From assembly GCF_016917755.1 (NCBI RefSeq), contig NZ_CP070326.1:5332001-5396000 (forward strand): a DNA stretch of 64,000 bases. The letters run 5' to 3'. The first letter of the stretch is position 1, and each line of letters opens with the position of its first letter. This DNA comes from Streptomyces noursei (lineage in GTDB: Bacteria > Actinomycetota > Actinomycetes > Streptomycetales > Streptomycetaceae). The notes under the pieces are model-generated. The model saw only the letters and a list, made by a program, of their open reading frames with translations. It was not told the origin of the DNA and made no database searches. The translations under genes were made by a program, and so were the position numbers. Shown one piece after another: positions 13,899 through 21,876 of the stretch.

Positions 13899-16454
13899 AT
13901 GACCTCGGAGAATGACCGGCCGGACAGGTCGGGCGGCGGGGCGGGCGAGGGGCCGGGCCGGGCCTGTGACATCGCCACCGCGGCCGCGGCCGAGCTGGAC
14001 GGGCGCGGGGTGGTGGTCTCCTGGACGCGGGCGGCGGAACGGCTGCTGGGCTACCCGGCGACGGAGGTCCTGGGGCGCAGTGCGGTGACGCTGCTGGCCG
14101 TACCGGGGGATGCGGCGCGGGTCGCCGCGGTGGCCCACTGGGCGGGGGACGGGTGGAGCGGGTCGGTGGCGGCCCGGCACCGGGACGGGCAGGCGATACA
14201 GCTGGCGGTGGAGGTGTCTCCGGTGATCACCGCGGCGACCGGCGGGACGGCCGCGCCCGAGCGGTGGTCGGTGGTCGCGCTGGAGGAGTGGCGGGTGCCC
14301 GGCGGCGGGGTGAACCAGCTGATGCTGGAACCGTTTCTGGCCCATGCCCCGGTCGGCATGGCCGTCCTGGACACCGACCTGCGCTACGTCTGGGTGAACG
14401 CGGTGCTGGAGCGCCTGATCCCGCTGGAGCGGCGGCTGGGGCGCACGGTCGCCCAGGTGCTGCCGCGGGACGAGGCCGACGCCTTCGAGGAGCGGATGGG
14501 GCAGGTGCTGAAGACCGGGAAGCCGGTCATGGACTACGAGTTCCGCACCCGCAACTTCGCCGACCCGAACCAGGAGCGGGCCTACTCGGTGTCGTTCTTC
14601 CGGCTCGCCGGCCCCAAGGGGCGGGGCGTGGGCATCTGGTACATGGTCATCGACGTCACCGAGCGCTGGCGGGCCCAGGAAGGGCTGGCGCTGCTGAACG
14701 ACGCCAGCGCCCGGATCGGCAGCACCCTCGACGTGACGCGGACCGCGCAGGAGCTGGCCGATGTGGCGGTGCCGCCGCTGGCCGACTTCGTGGCGGTCGA
14801 TCTGCTGGACTCCGTGCTGCGCGGCGAGGAGCCGGAGCCCGGGCCGGTGGACAGCACCCCGACGATGCGGCGGGCCGGGCAGCGGTCGGTCCGCGAGGGG
14901 TGCCCGGAGGCCGCCCTGGCGGTCGGCGAGGCGGTCCGGCGGCAGCCGTGGTCGGCGATCGCGCGGTGCCTGCTCACCGGGGAGTCGGTGGTGGAGCCGC
15001 TGCTGAACGCCGACAGCACCTGGGTGGCCGAGGACCCGCGGCGGGCCGACGTGGTGCGGGAATACGGGTTCCGGTCGGTGATGGTGGCGCCGGTCCGGGC
15101 CCGCGGCATCACGCTCGGTGCGGCGACCTTCGTCCGCTCCCGGCGGCAGGGGCTCTTCGACGCGGACGACGTGCGGCTGGCCGAGGAGCTGGTCGCCCGC
15201 GCCGCGGTGTGCCTGGACAACGCGCGCCGCTTCACCCGCGAGCGCACCGCGGCCCGGATAATGCAGCGCAATCTGCTGCCGCACGCACTGGCCGGCGGGG
15301 TGGCGCTGGACGTGGCGTCCTGGTACTTCCCGGCGGACGTCCCGAGCGGGGTGGGCGGCGACTGGTTCGACGTGATCCCGCTGTCGGGGGCGCGGGTGGC
15401 GCTGGTGGTCGGGGACGTCGTCGGGCACGGCATCGACGCCGCGGCCACCATGGGCCGGCTGCGGACCGCGGTCCGGACCCTGGCCAACCTGGACCTGCCG
15501 CCGGACGAACTCCTCGCCCGCCTCGACGACTTGGTGATCGGGCTGATGGAGACCCGCCGGGACGGCGGCGCGGGCGCCGACGACGGCACGGCCGCCACCG
15601 CGCTGGGATTCATGGGCGCCACCTGCCTGTACGCGGTGTACGACCCGGTCAGCCGGTCCTGCACGATGGCCCGCGCCAGCCATCTGCCGCCCGCGGTCCT
15701 CGCCCCCGACGGCGCCGTGGACTTCCCCGACCTGCCCGCCGGACCGCCGCTCGGCCTGGGTGCGCTGCCCTTCGAATCGGCCGAACTGGAGCTGGCCGAG
15801 GGCAGTTTGCTGGCGCTCTACACCAACGGCCTGCTGGGGACCTACGACCGGGACATCGGGGTGGGCATGGCCCGGCTCGGTCGCGCCCTGGCGGAGCCCG
15901 GCGCGACGCTCGACGAGATCGGCGCGAACGTCGTGTCGGCGCTGCTGACCGGCCCGCCGTCCGACGACGCCGCGCTGCTGCTGGCCCGCACGCACGCCCT
16001 GGACGCCAGCCAGGTCGCCTCCTGGGACCTGTCCGCCGACCCGGCGGTGGTCGCCGGCGCCCGCAACCTCGCCGGGCGGCAGTTGGCGGCGTGGGGGCTG
16101 GAGCCGCTGCGCTTCACCACCGAACTGGTCGTCAGCGAACTGGTCACCAACGCCATCCGGCACGGCAGCGGCCCGATCACCCTGCGCCTGATCCGCCAGG
16201 ACGCCGCCCTGATCTGCGAGGTCTTCGACACCGGCAGCACCGCCCCGCACCTGCGGCACGCCCGGACCACGGACGAGGGCGGCCGCGGGCTGCTGATCGT
16301 CGCCCAGCTCACCCGCCGCTGGGGCACCCGCTACACGGCCAACGGAAAGATCATCTGGGCGGAACAGGGGCAGGGGGAACCGCCGCGGGAGTCCTCGGGG
16401 GAGACGCCGGGGGATCCGGCGCCGCCCGTCCCCGCCCCGCACGACGCGGGCTGA
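13899..16454 (+). CDS. PAS-PAS-GAF-SpoIIE phosphatase-HATPase regulatory protein
   Basis: An 851-residue cytosolic signalling protein starting at ATG 13899 with a weak ribosome site. Domain order by sequence: PAS-like (about 20-115; S-W-T-R-A-A-E-R-L-L-G-Y), second PAS (about 145-265; A-V-L-D-T-D-L-R-Y-V-W-V-N), GAF (about 275-440), PP2C/SpoIIE phosphatase (about 455-690; G-G-D-W-F-D-V and G-D-V-V-G-H-G), and an RsbW-like HATPase_c (about 705-830; S-E-L-V-T-N-A-I-R-H-G and G-G-R-G-L-L-I-V). This is the common Streptomyces RsbP/RsbU-type fusion carrying both phosphatase and anti-sigma kinase modules. It probably controls a sigma factor through an anti-anti-sigma protein not present here. The signal sensed is unknown. 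Confidence 0.92.
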   Translation: MTSENDRPDRSGGGAGEGPGRACDIATAAAAELDGRGVVVSWTRAAERLLGYPATEVLGRSAVTLLAVPGDAARVAAVAHWAGDGWSGSVAARHRDGQAIQLAVEVSPVITAATGGTAAPERWSVVALEEWRVPGGGVNQLMLEPFLAHAPVGMAVLDTDLRYVWVNAVLERLIPLERRLGRTVAQVLPRDEADAFEERMGQVLKTGKPVMDYEFRTRNFADPNQERAYSVSFFRLAGPKGRGVGIWYMVIDVTERWRAQEGLALLNDASARIGSTLDVTRTAQELADVAVPPLADFVAVDLLDSVLRGEEPEPGPVDSTPTMRRAGQRSVREGCPEAALAVGEAVRRQPWSAIARCLLTGESVVEPLLNADSTWVAEDPRRADVVREYGFRSVMVAPVRARGITLGAATFVRSRRQGLFDADDVRLAEELVARAAVCLDNARRFTRERTAARIMQRNLLPHALAGGVALDVASWYFPADVPSGVGGDWFDVIPLSGARVALVVGDVVGHGIDAAATMGRLRTAVRTLANLDLPPDELLARLDDLVIGLMETRRDGGAGADDGTAATALGFMGATCLYAVYDPVSRSCTMARASHLPPAVLAPDGAVDFPDLPAGPPLGLGALPFESAELELAEGSLLALYTNGLLGTYDRDIGVGMARLGRALAEPGATLDEIGANVVSALLTGPPSDDAALLLARTHALDASQVASWDLSADPAVVAGARNLAGRQLAAWGLEPLRFTTELVVSELVTNAIRHGSGPITLRLIRQDAALICEVFDTGSTAPHLRHARTTDEGGRGLLIVAQLTRRWGTRYTANGKIIWAEQGQGEPPRESSGETPGDPAPPVPAPHDAG

Positions 16455-16813
16455 CGCAGGTTGGCGCGGCGTCAGTCGCCGTGCGGACCCCACCGCTGTC
16501 GCCGCCGCCACTGCGCATGCACCGTCACCATCCCGCCGGCGCCGAACAGTTCACGTCCCTTCCGGGCCGACGAACGGGCGGTGGCGCTGCACGGCGTACC
16601 TCGACGCACCCCGACGCACCTCGGAGTACCTCGGGGGTGCAGCTCGATGTACCCCCGATCCGGGGGCGCTCCCCCTCGTCCCCGGCCCGCGCGCCGGGCA
16701 TCGTGGTGGACGGGTCGAGCGCACAGGGTCACCGTCGCTGACGCGGCGTCCGCGACGCGCCCGCGTGCCTTGCGCCCCTCGGATCCACCACGCCCGGAAG
16801 GACACCGTCACCG
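16455..16813. other. Intergenic region with a 10-bp phased repeat
   Basis: A 359-base gap. Four consecutive 10-bp units occupy 16596-16635 (pattern G-T/C-A-C-C-T/C-C-G-R-N), exactly one per helical turn. A GC-rich inverted repeat (CCCCC-GATC-CGGGG) follows around 16654-16667. GGAAGGA at 16797-16803 is the ribosome site for the next small gene. No coding sequence is supportable. The phased repeat could be an operator for a multimerising regulator of the 58-residue membrane protein; that is speculation. Confidence 0.35.
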
Positions 16814-16990
16814 ATGAACGCCCTGAAAGCCGCGCTCTGGTGCGTACTGGCCCTCGCCGCCGTCGTCAACGCCTTCACCGGCCTCGCCTTCGACGGCGCT
16901 CAGCAGGTCGTGCTGAGCGTCGGCACCGGCACGGCCGTCATCGCCTCGGCCGTGGTCCTGTTCCTGATGCGCGAAAGGCGGCGCCCCTGA
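16814..16990 (+). CDS. Small two-helix membrane protein, 58 aa
   Basis: A short gene with ATG at 16814 and GGAAGGA at 16797-16803. It encodes MNALKAALWCVLALAAVVNA as first membrane segment, a short Gly/Asp-containing loop, a second hydrophobic segment (about 32-52) and a basic tail ending RERRRP. Topology is probably both ends cytoplasmic by the positive-inside rule. It is not similar to a family whose function I can name. Comparable 55-65 residue two-helix proteins are common in Streptomyces. No operon partner is evident; the next gene begins 254 bases later with its own promoter-like sequence. Confidence 0.6.
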   Translation: MNALKAALWCVLALAAVVNAFTGLAFDGAQQVVLSVGTGTAVIASAVVLFLMRERRRP

Positions 16991-17080
16991 CGCGGTTTCG
17001 GCCCACCGCGTCGACCGCGAGCGACCACCCTCCCACCCACAGTGACATGTACCGCATGTCTGAATTTTCACATAAAGCCC

Positions 17081-17109
17081 TTGTTGGGGATGGGCGGCCG
17101 ACGTAGTGT
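17081..17109 (+). promoter_or_regulatory. Promoter-like sequence for the Gly/Tyr-rich peptide gene
   Basis: TTGTTG at 17081-17086 and TAGTGT at 17104-17109 are separated by 17 bases, close to the HrdB-type -35/-10 pattern. The predicted start point near 17116 would leave a leader of about 130 bases before the ATG at 17245. The AT-rich stretch 17060-17076 lies just upstream, as in an UP-like element. Pattern match only. Confidence 0.35.
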
Positions 17110-17244
17110 CGGAAGTGTCGCGGACAGAACGTTCCTCCGGAACGCACCGCACGGGACGCCCCGGCGGGAACGCGCCGAATCGCCGTACAGAGCACGGTCC
17201 GGCTGAAGGCCGCGGCGCACAGTCCGATTTCTCAGGAGGCGAAG

Positions 17245-17445
17245 ATGACCTTCAAGGCATTCTTCCCCCGTAACCGCATCAATGGCGGAGGAGGCGGCGG
17301 CCACGGTGGTCACGGTCACGGAGGCCGCGGAGGCTGGGGCTACGGCTACGGCGGCTACGGACGCGGCTACGGCTACGGACGCGGCTTCGGCTACGGCTAC
17401 GGATTCCGCGGACGTGGCGGACGTGGCTTCGGCTTCTTCCGGTGA
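17245..17445 (+). CDS. Glycine/tyrosine/arginine-rich low-complexity peptide, 66 aa
   Basis: The ATG at 17245 has a near-perfect Shine-Dalgarno, AGGAGG, at 17234-17239. The protein starts MTFKAFFPRNRIN and then consists almost wholly of Gly with Tyr, His, Arg, Phe and Trp: a six-Gly run, H-G-G-H-G-H-G-G-R, repeated G-Y-G / G-R-G-Y-G / G-F-G-Y-G units, ending G-F-G-F-F-R. There is no signal peptide, Cys or Ser/Thr-rich core. Composition resembles fibrous, RNA-binding (RGG-like) or condensate-forming proteins more than a RiPP precursor. A hairpin at 17456-17487 follows, so it is probably monocistronic, although an ABC exporter gene lies next. No function is known to me. Confidence 0.65.
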   Translation: MTFKAFFPRNRINGGGGGGHGGHGHGGRGGWGYGYGGYGRGYGYGRGFGYGYGFRGRGGRGFGFFR

Positions 17446-17455
17446 CATCCCGTCC

Positions 17456-17487
17456 GTTGCCGTGCCGGTGAAACGGCACACGGCAAC
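17456..17487 (+). terminator. Hairpin after the Gly/Tyr-rich peptide gene
   Basis: GTTGCCGTGCCG at 17456-17467 can pair with CGGCACACGGCAAC at 17474-17487 around a GTGAAA loop, with a two-base bulge in the 3' arm. It begins 10 bases after the peptide stop codon. There is no T-tract, which is usual for Streptomyces terminators. It separates the peptide gene from the ABC transporter gene. Confidence 0.45.
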
Positions 17488-17619
17488 TGACGATCACTGA
17501 CATGTGATTCGGGCCGACGGACCCGACGCACTGCCCGAGGCGGGCTCGCATGTGCGACGCGAGCCGGCCTCGTGGCCTGCCGACCCCGTGATCGACGGCC
17601 CGCACCACACGTGGCGACC

Positions 17620-19668
17620 ATGCATCCCCGTAAGGCAGAACTGCCCTACCCCGTACCGGAGTCCACCGGCCCGGAGCCGGAACCGGACCCGTCGCGGCAG
17701 CGCGAACCGGCGCCGACCCAGGACCGCTCGCCGACACCGCCGCAGCCACCGTCACCGGCGACGCCACAGGCGTCGAGACGGGGCGCGACACCGGAAGAGG
17801 CGCAGCGGCAGCCGCGGCCCCCGTCGCCGCCGCAGGGACAGGAGCGGCCGCAGGCCCCCGCCCCCGCCGGCATCCGCGGTCAACTCCCCACCGAAGCGCC
17901 CATCCTGACCCGCCACGTCGGCGCCGTCGAGGCGTTCCACCGCTTCTGGCCGCTGACCAAGGGCGACCGCCGCTGGATGCTGCTGGTGGGACTGTGCGCC
18001 ATCGTCGCCGCGCTCGCCGAGACCGTCACGATCCTGCTCTTCGCCCAACTCACCGACCAGGCCCTCGCACAGGGCTCGGTCAGCGCCTTCTGGAACCCCG
18101 CCGGCACCTGGCTGACGGTCGCGCTGCTCGGCGCGGTGGTGGGCTACCTCGGCAGCTCCCTCGCGGCCTGGACCGCGGAACGCTTCCTGCTGCGCCTACG
18201 GGCCCGGGTCTTCACCCACCTCCAGACGCTGCCGCCGCACTTCTTCCAACGCAACCGCCGCGGCGACCTCGTGGAACGGCTGACCGGTGACGTCGACGCC
18301 ATCGAACACCTCGTGGTCAGCGGCCTGGTGAGCGCCTGCACGGCCGTCTTCAGCACGCTCTTCTACGGCGCCGCCGCACTCTGGCTGCGCTGGGAACTGG
18401 CGCTGGCCACCTTCGTCGCCGCCCCGATCTTCTACGCCGCCACCCGCCGCTTCACCGGCCGACTGCGCGAGGTCTCCCGACGCCTGCGGGCGGCCGACGG
18501 CGCCCTCACCTCCGTCGTCGAGGAGACGCTGGTCAACGTCGTCCTCACCCAGGCGTACAACCGGCAGCGCGACGAGGAGACCCGGCTGAGCCGGGAGGCA
18601 CTGCGCTGGCTGCGCGCCTCGGTCGCCAGCGCCCGCCTCAACGCCCTCTACGAGCAGCTCATCGAGGTCCTGGAGACCCTCTGCGTGCTGGCCATCATCG
18701 GCCTCGGCGCCTGGGAGATCTCGGCCGGCCGGATGAGCCTCGGCCAACTCCTCGCCTTCGCCGCCTTCATCGGCTACCTCTACCCGCCGATCCGGTCCCT
18801 GGGCCAACTCGGCCTGACCGCCACCGCCGCCACCGCGGCCGCCGACCGGCTGCTGGAGATCCTCGACGCCCGCCCGGCCGTCACCGACCCGCCACCCGAG
18901 CGCACCACACCCTTCCCGCACCGCGCCCGCGGCGAACTCGCTGTCCAGGACGTCACCTTCCGCTACCCGAACGCCGCCCCCGGTCACCACGCCCTCGCCG
19001 CGCTCTCCTTCACCGCGCAGCCGGGCGCGTTCCTGGTCGTCACCGGCCCCAGCGGCGCCGGGAAGTCCACCCTCGCCGCGCTCCTGCTGCGCTTCTACGA
19101 CCCGGACGCGGGCACCATCCGGCTCGACGGCATCGAGGTCGACCGGCTCTCCCTGGCCGACCTCCGCCGCAACATCACCCTGCTCCCCCAGGAGACCCTC
19201 GTCCTGCACGACACCATCGAGCACAACATCGCCTGCGGCCGGGACCACCCCACCCCGACCCACGAGGAAGTCGTCCAGGCCGCCCGGGCCGCCGACGCCC
19301 ACGCCTTCGTCACCGCCCTCCCGAACGGCTACGACACGGTCATCGCGCCCGCCACCGCCGCCCTCTCCGGCGGCCAGCTGCAACGCATCGCCATCGCCCG
19401 CGCCATGCTCCGCGACGCCCCGGTCCTCATCCTCGACGAGCCCACCACCGGCCTGGACACCCTCGCCGCCCAGCGCATCCTCGGCCCCCTCCACCGCCTC
19501 GCCGCCGGCCGCACCACCCTCGTCATCAGCCACGACCTCGACCTCGCCACCGGCGCCGACCTCATCCTCGTCCTCGACGAGGGCCACCTCACCGAATCCG
19601 GCACCCACCCCGACCTCCTCGCCCGCGGCGGCCTGTACACAGAACTCTTCGAAAGCGGCCGCGGCTGA
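17620..19668 (+). CDS. ABC transporter, fused permease and ATPase (type IV exporter half)
   Basis: 682 residues from ATG 17620; earlier in-frame GTG codons exist and no start has a clear ribosome site. About 90 Pro/Arg/Gln-rich residues precede a six-helix exporter domain (about 110-400). The ATPase domain has Walker A G-P-S-G-A-G-K-S-T near 475-483, Q-loop L-L-P-Q-E-T, signature L-S-G-G-Q-L-Q-R, Walker B V-L-I-L-D-E-P and switch His in I-S-H-D. It resembles MsbA/LmrA-type lipid or drug exporters working as homodimers. No peptidase C39 domain is present. The disordered N-terminal extension is unusual for the family. Cargo is unknown; the adjacent Gly-rich peptide or the convergent TetR give only circumstantial hints. 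Confidence 0.88.
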   Translation: MHPRKAELPYPVPESTGPEPEPDPSRQREPAPTQDRSPTPPQPPSPATPQASRRGATPEEAQRQPRPPSPPQGQERPQAPAPAGIRGQLPTEAPILTRHVGAVEAFHRFWPLTKGDRRWMLLVGLCAIVAALAETVTILLFAQLTDQALAQGSVSAFWNPAGTWLTVALLGAVVGYLGSSLAAWTAERFLLRLRARVFTHLQTLPPHFFQRNRRGDLVERLTGDVDAIEHLVVSGLVSACTAVFSTLFYGAAALWLRWELALATFVAAPIFYAATRRFTGRLREVSRRLRAADGALTSVVEETLVNVVLTQAYNRQRDEETRLSREALRWLRASVASARLNALYEQLIEVLETLCVLAIIGLGAWEISAGRMSLGQLLAFAAFIGYLYPPIRSLGQLGLTATAATAAADRLLEILDARPAVTDPPPERTTPFPHRARGELAVQDVTFRYPNAAPGHHALAALSFTAQPGAFLVVTGPSGAGKSTLAALLLRFYDPDAGTIRLDGIEVDRLSLADLRRNITLLPQETLVLHDTIEHNIACGRDHPTPTHEEVVQAARAADAHAFVTALPNGYDTVIAPATAALSGGQLQRIAIARAMLRDAPVLILDEPTTGLDTLAAQRILGPLHRLAAGRTTLVISHDLDLATGADLILVLDEGHLTESGTHPDLLARGGLYTELFESGRG

Positions 19669-19697
19669 ACGGGGGCGGCGTCCCGCGCCCCGTCGTG

Positions 19698-20402
19698 CTA
19701 CTCCCCGCCGACCGCGAGGCCGACGTTCTGGGCGAGTCGGGTGGCGGCGCGGGCGAAGAAGGCGTCGCGGGCCTCGATGACGCGGTTGAACTGGCCGAAG
19801 ACCTCGAAGCTCACCAGGCCGAAGAGCTCGGCCCAGGCGGCGGCGATCTCCGCCAGGACGGGGGCGGGCAGGCGTACGTCGAGGGTCTTGCGCAGCTCCT
19901 CGGCGTCGTCCAGCACCTCGTGCGGAAGCGACGGCGCGGCCGGTGCGGGGGAGACGCCGGCCGGGTACGCGTCCTCGACCACGCCGATCAGGGCGAGGCC
20001 GACGCGGGCGGCGGACGCGGTGGTGGCCTGGGGCGCGGCGTAGCCGGGGACGGGTGAGCCGTAGATGAGCGCGTACTCGTGCGGGTGCTCCAACGCCCAG
20101 CCGCGGACGGCGCGGCAGACCGCGGTCCACCGGGCGACGGGTGCGGCGCCCGCCCCGGCGAGGGCGTGCTCGGCCGCCTCGCCCACCGCGTCGTAGGCGT
20201 CGATGATCAGCGCCGTGAGCAGGTCGTCGCGGCTGGGGAAGTACCGGTACAGCGCGGAGGAGACCATCCCGAGCTCGCGGGCGACGGCACGGAGCGAGAG
20301 CTTGGCGGCTCCCTCGGTGGCGAGCTGCCGGCGGGCCTCGTCCTTGATGGCGGCGGTGACTTCCCTGCGTGCGCGTTCCCGCGCTCCCTGGATGACGCTC
20401 AT
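19698..20402 (-). CDS. TetR/AcrR family regulator with WHG-type C-terminal domain
   Basis: A 234-residue protein starting at ATG 20402; an earlier in-frame start at 20480 would run through the operator region. The TetR HTH is at about residues 10-58 (L-S-L-R-A-V-A-R-E-L-G-M-V-S-S-A-L-Y-R-Y-F-P-S-R-D-D-L). The ligand domain carries the WHG-like segment Y-A-L-I-Y-G-S-P-V-P-G-Y-A-A-P near 107. It is divergent from the F420-type oxidoreductase gene across a 132-base gap that contains inverted repeats of AGAGCA. It very likely represses itself and that gene. Confidence 0.9.
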   Translation of the reverse strand: MSVIQGARERARREVTAAIKDEARRQLATEGAAKLSLRAVARELGMVSSALYRYFPSRDDLLTALIIDAYDAVGEAAEHALAGAGAAPVARWTAVCRAVRGWALEHPHEYALIYGSPVPGYAAPQATTASAARVGLALIGVVEDAYPAGVSPAPAAPSLPHEVLDDAEELRKTLDVRLPAPVLAEIAAAWAELFGLVSFEVFGQFNRVIEARDAFFARAATRLAQNVGLAVGGE

Positions 20403-20442
20403 GGGGCCAGTCTGCCATCGGAGCGAGCGGCGACCAATATCG

Positions 20443-20455
20443 AGAGCACTGCTCT
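20443..20455. promoter_or_regulatory. Probable TetR operator AGAGCA-C-TGCTCT
   Basis: A perfect six-base inverted repeat with a single central base, between the divergent tetR and oxidoreductase genes. A second, looser version (GCTCT at 20484-20488 with AGAGC at 20495-20499) lies about 40 bases further toward the oxidoreductase. Placement and symmetry are typical of TetR-family autoregulatory sites. Confidence 0.6.
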
Positions 20456-20534
20456 TGCTTTGCGGATCCGCGCCATGCACACTGCTCTACAGAGAGAGCG
20501 CCGCTCACACTTTCACTTCTCCGGGAGGACCCCC

Positions 20535-20996
20535 ATGAGCGCAGGCGTCGAGCAGCACGTCATCAAGCCGGGCTGGTTCACCCGCAACGTGTTCAACCGG
20601 CTCGTCGCCGCGCTCACCCGGCGCGGCATCAGCGTGCTCGGTTCCCAGGAACTGGCGGTGCGCGGCCGCAAGAGCGGGGAATGGCGGTGCACCCCGGTGA
20701 ACCCGCTCACCGTGGACGGTCGGCAGTACCTCGTCGCGCCGCGCGGCCATGTGCAGTGGACCCACAACATGCGCGCCGCCGGCGGCGGCGAACTCCGCAT
20801 CGGGAAGACGGCGCGGCCGTTCACCGCCACCGAGGTCCCGGACGCCGAGAAGCCCGAGCTGCTGCGCGCCTACCTCAAGCGCTGGAAGGCCGAGGTCGGC
20901 GTCTTCTTCAACGGCGTCGGCCCGGACTCCTCCGACGAGGTGCTGCTGGGCATCGCGCCCAAGCACCCCGTCTTCCGCATCACGCTCGGCTCCTGA
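20535..20996 (+). CDS. Nitroreductase/deazaflavin-dependent oxidoreductase (DDN-like, F420H2)
   Basis: A 153-residue protein starting at ATG 20535, with GGGAGGA 5 bases upstream. It belongs to the F420-dependent split-barrel (Ddn-type) oxidoreductases. Characteristic segments are G-S-Q-E-L-A-V-R-G-R-K-S-G-E-W-R (about 36-51), the Y-L-V-A-P-R-G-H-V-Q-W-T-H-N-M-R-A-A-G-G-G stretch (about 65-85), and the C-terminal H-P-V-F-R-I. These enzymes use reduced F420 to reduce activated C=C bonds, nitro groups or quinones. The divergent TetR suggests induction by a xenobiotic or an endogenous aromatic compound. Confidence 0.87.
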   Translation: MSAGVEQHVIKPGWFTRNVFNRLVAALTRRGISVLGSQELAVRGRKSGEWRCTPVNPLTVDGRQYLVAPRGHVQWTHNMRAAGGGELRIGKTARPFTATEVPDAEKPELLRAYLKRWKAEVGVFFNGVGPDSSDEVLLGIAPKHPVFRITLGS

Positions 20997-21128
20997 CCCG
21001 TCGGGCATGACCCTGGTCTCTTCGCGCCGCGCGTGGCACCCTGCCCGGCGCACCGTCGGCGCCTCGGACACGGCTCCGCGCCGCGGTGCGCCCGAGCCCG
21101 AGTGGGCCCAACGGACAAGGAGGCGGGC

Positions 21129-21662
21129 ATGAGTGCATCCGATGGTGAGAAGTCGCAGCTCGCGTCGCTCGATGCGGAGGCGCCGTCCCACGGCGGGGTG
21201 ACGACCTCCGAGGAAGCCTTGCGGGACTTGAGGAGGCAGCACCTCGCCCGGGGGCGGAGTGCGATCGACCGCGCGAGGGCCCTGTGCCGTTTCGCCGGCA
21301 TCGGGGAGCAGGACGCGCGCCCGGTGCCGACGGATCCCGCCTCGAAGGCGGCCACGGCCGTCCGGCTGTCCGCCCAGGCGCTCGCGCGGGTCGCCGAGGC
21401 GCCCCTCGATCCGGCGGCCGACGCCCGTTGCGCGCGGAACGCGGCCGCGGCCGCGGCGGTCGTCGCCACGGCCGCCCAGGCGCACGCGGGGGCCGGCGAG
21501 CTCCCGGACGCCGCGCACGCCGCCGCCGTGCGGGCTTCCCTGGCCAGTGGGCAGGCGGCGGGCCAGGTGGGCCTGGGCCGGGACGAGGCGCTGAACCGTG
21601 CGGCGGACGAGGCGGAGGCGGCGGCGGTGGCCGCGGCCAAGGCGGCGGGGTGGTGGGTCTAA
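21129..21662 (+). CDS. Alanine-rich hypothetical protein, 177 aa
   Basis: The ATG at 21129 has GGAGG at 21119-21123, and the reading frame shows strong third-position GC bias. An overlapping antisense open frame exists but has no ribosome site. The protein is acidic at the N-terminus (MSASDGEKSQLASLDAEA) and becomes a long Ala-rich helical region after about residue 60 (runs of A/V/E/R ending A-K-A-A-G-W-W-V). No signal, membrane helix or catalytic motif is visible. The helical, Ala-rich composition could form a coiled bundle. Function unknown, and no operon partner. Confidence 0.55.
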   Translation: MSASDGEKSQLASLDAEAPSHGGVTTSEEALRDLRRQHLARGRSAIDRARALCRFAGIGEQDARPVPTDPASKAATAVRLSAQALARVAEAPLDPAADARCARNAAAAAAVVATAAQAHAGAGELPDAAHAAAVRASLASGQAAGQVGLGRDEALNRAADEAEAAAVAAAKAAGWWV

Positions 21663-21813
21663 GGTCCGCCCGACCCTGCCCCATCAGACCCATCAGACCC
21701 TTCAGGCCCATCGGACAGGCCCTGGGAGAGGGCGGAACGGGGCGGGCCGCCCGTCGGGGCGGGCCCGGATCGCCCGGTGTCCGCCCCGGCGCTCCGCCCG
21801 CCCCGACCCCTCA

Positions 21814-21876
21814 CCGTCACGGGCGGAGCACCCACCCGCCGCCGTCACGGGCGGAGTTGCCACTCGCCGCCGTCAC
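21814..21876. repeat. 28-bp tandem repeat, 2.2 copies, at the 3' end of the doxX gene
   Basis: CCGTCACGGGCGGAG occurs at 21814 and 21842, and the partial CCGTCACAGG at 21870, giving an exact 28-base period. The third unit covers the stop codon (21873-21875) of the minus-strand DoxX gene. Each unit holds short complementary CCG/CGG segments and could form small hairpins in the transcript tail. The preceding bases 21681-21712 also carry a looser CCCATCAGA-type repeat. Confidence 0.7.

Noticed and set aside
20870..21640. Minus-strand open frame of 256 residues opposite the Ala-rich protein
   Set aside because: No ribosome site; the plus-strand frame has GGAGG and an ATG with strong third-position GC.
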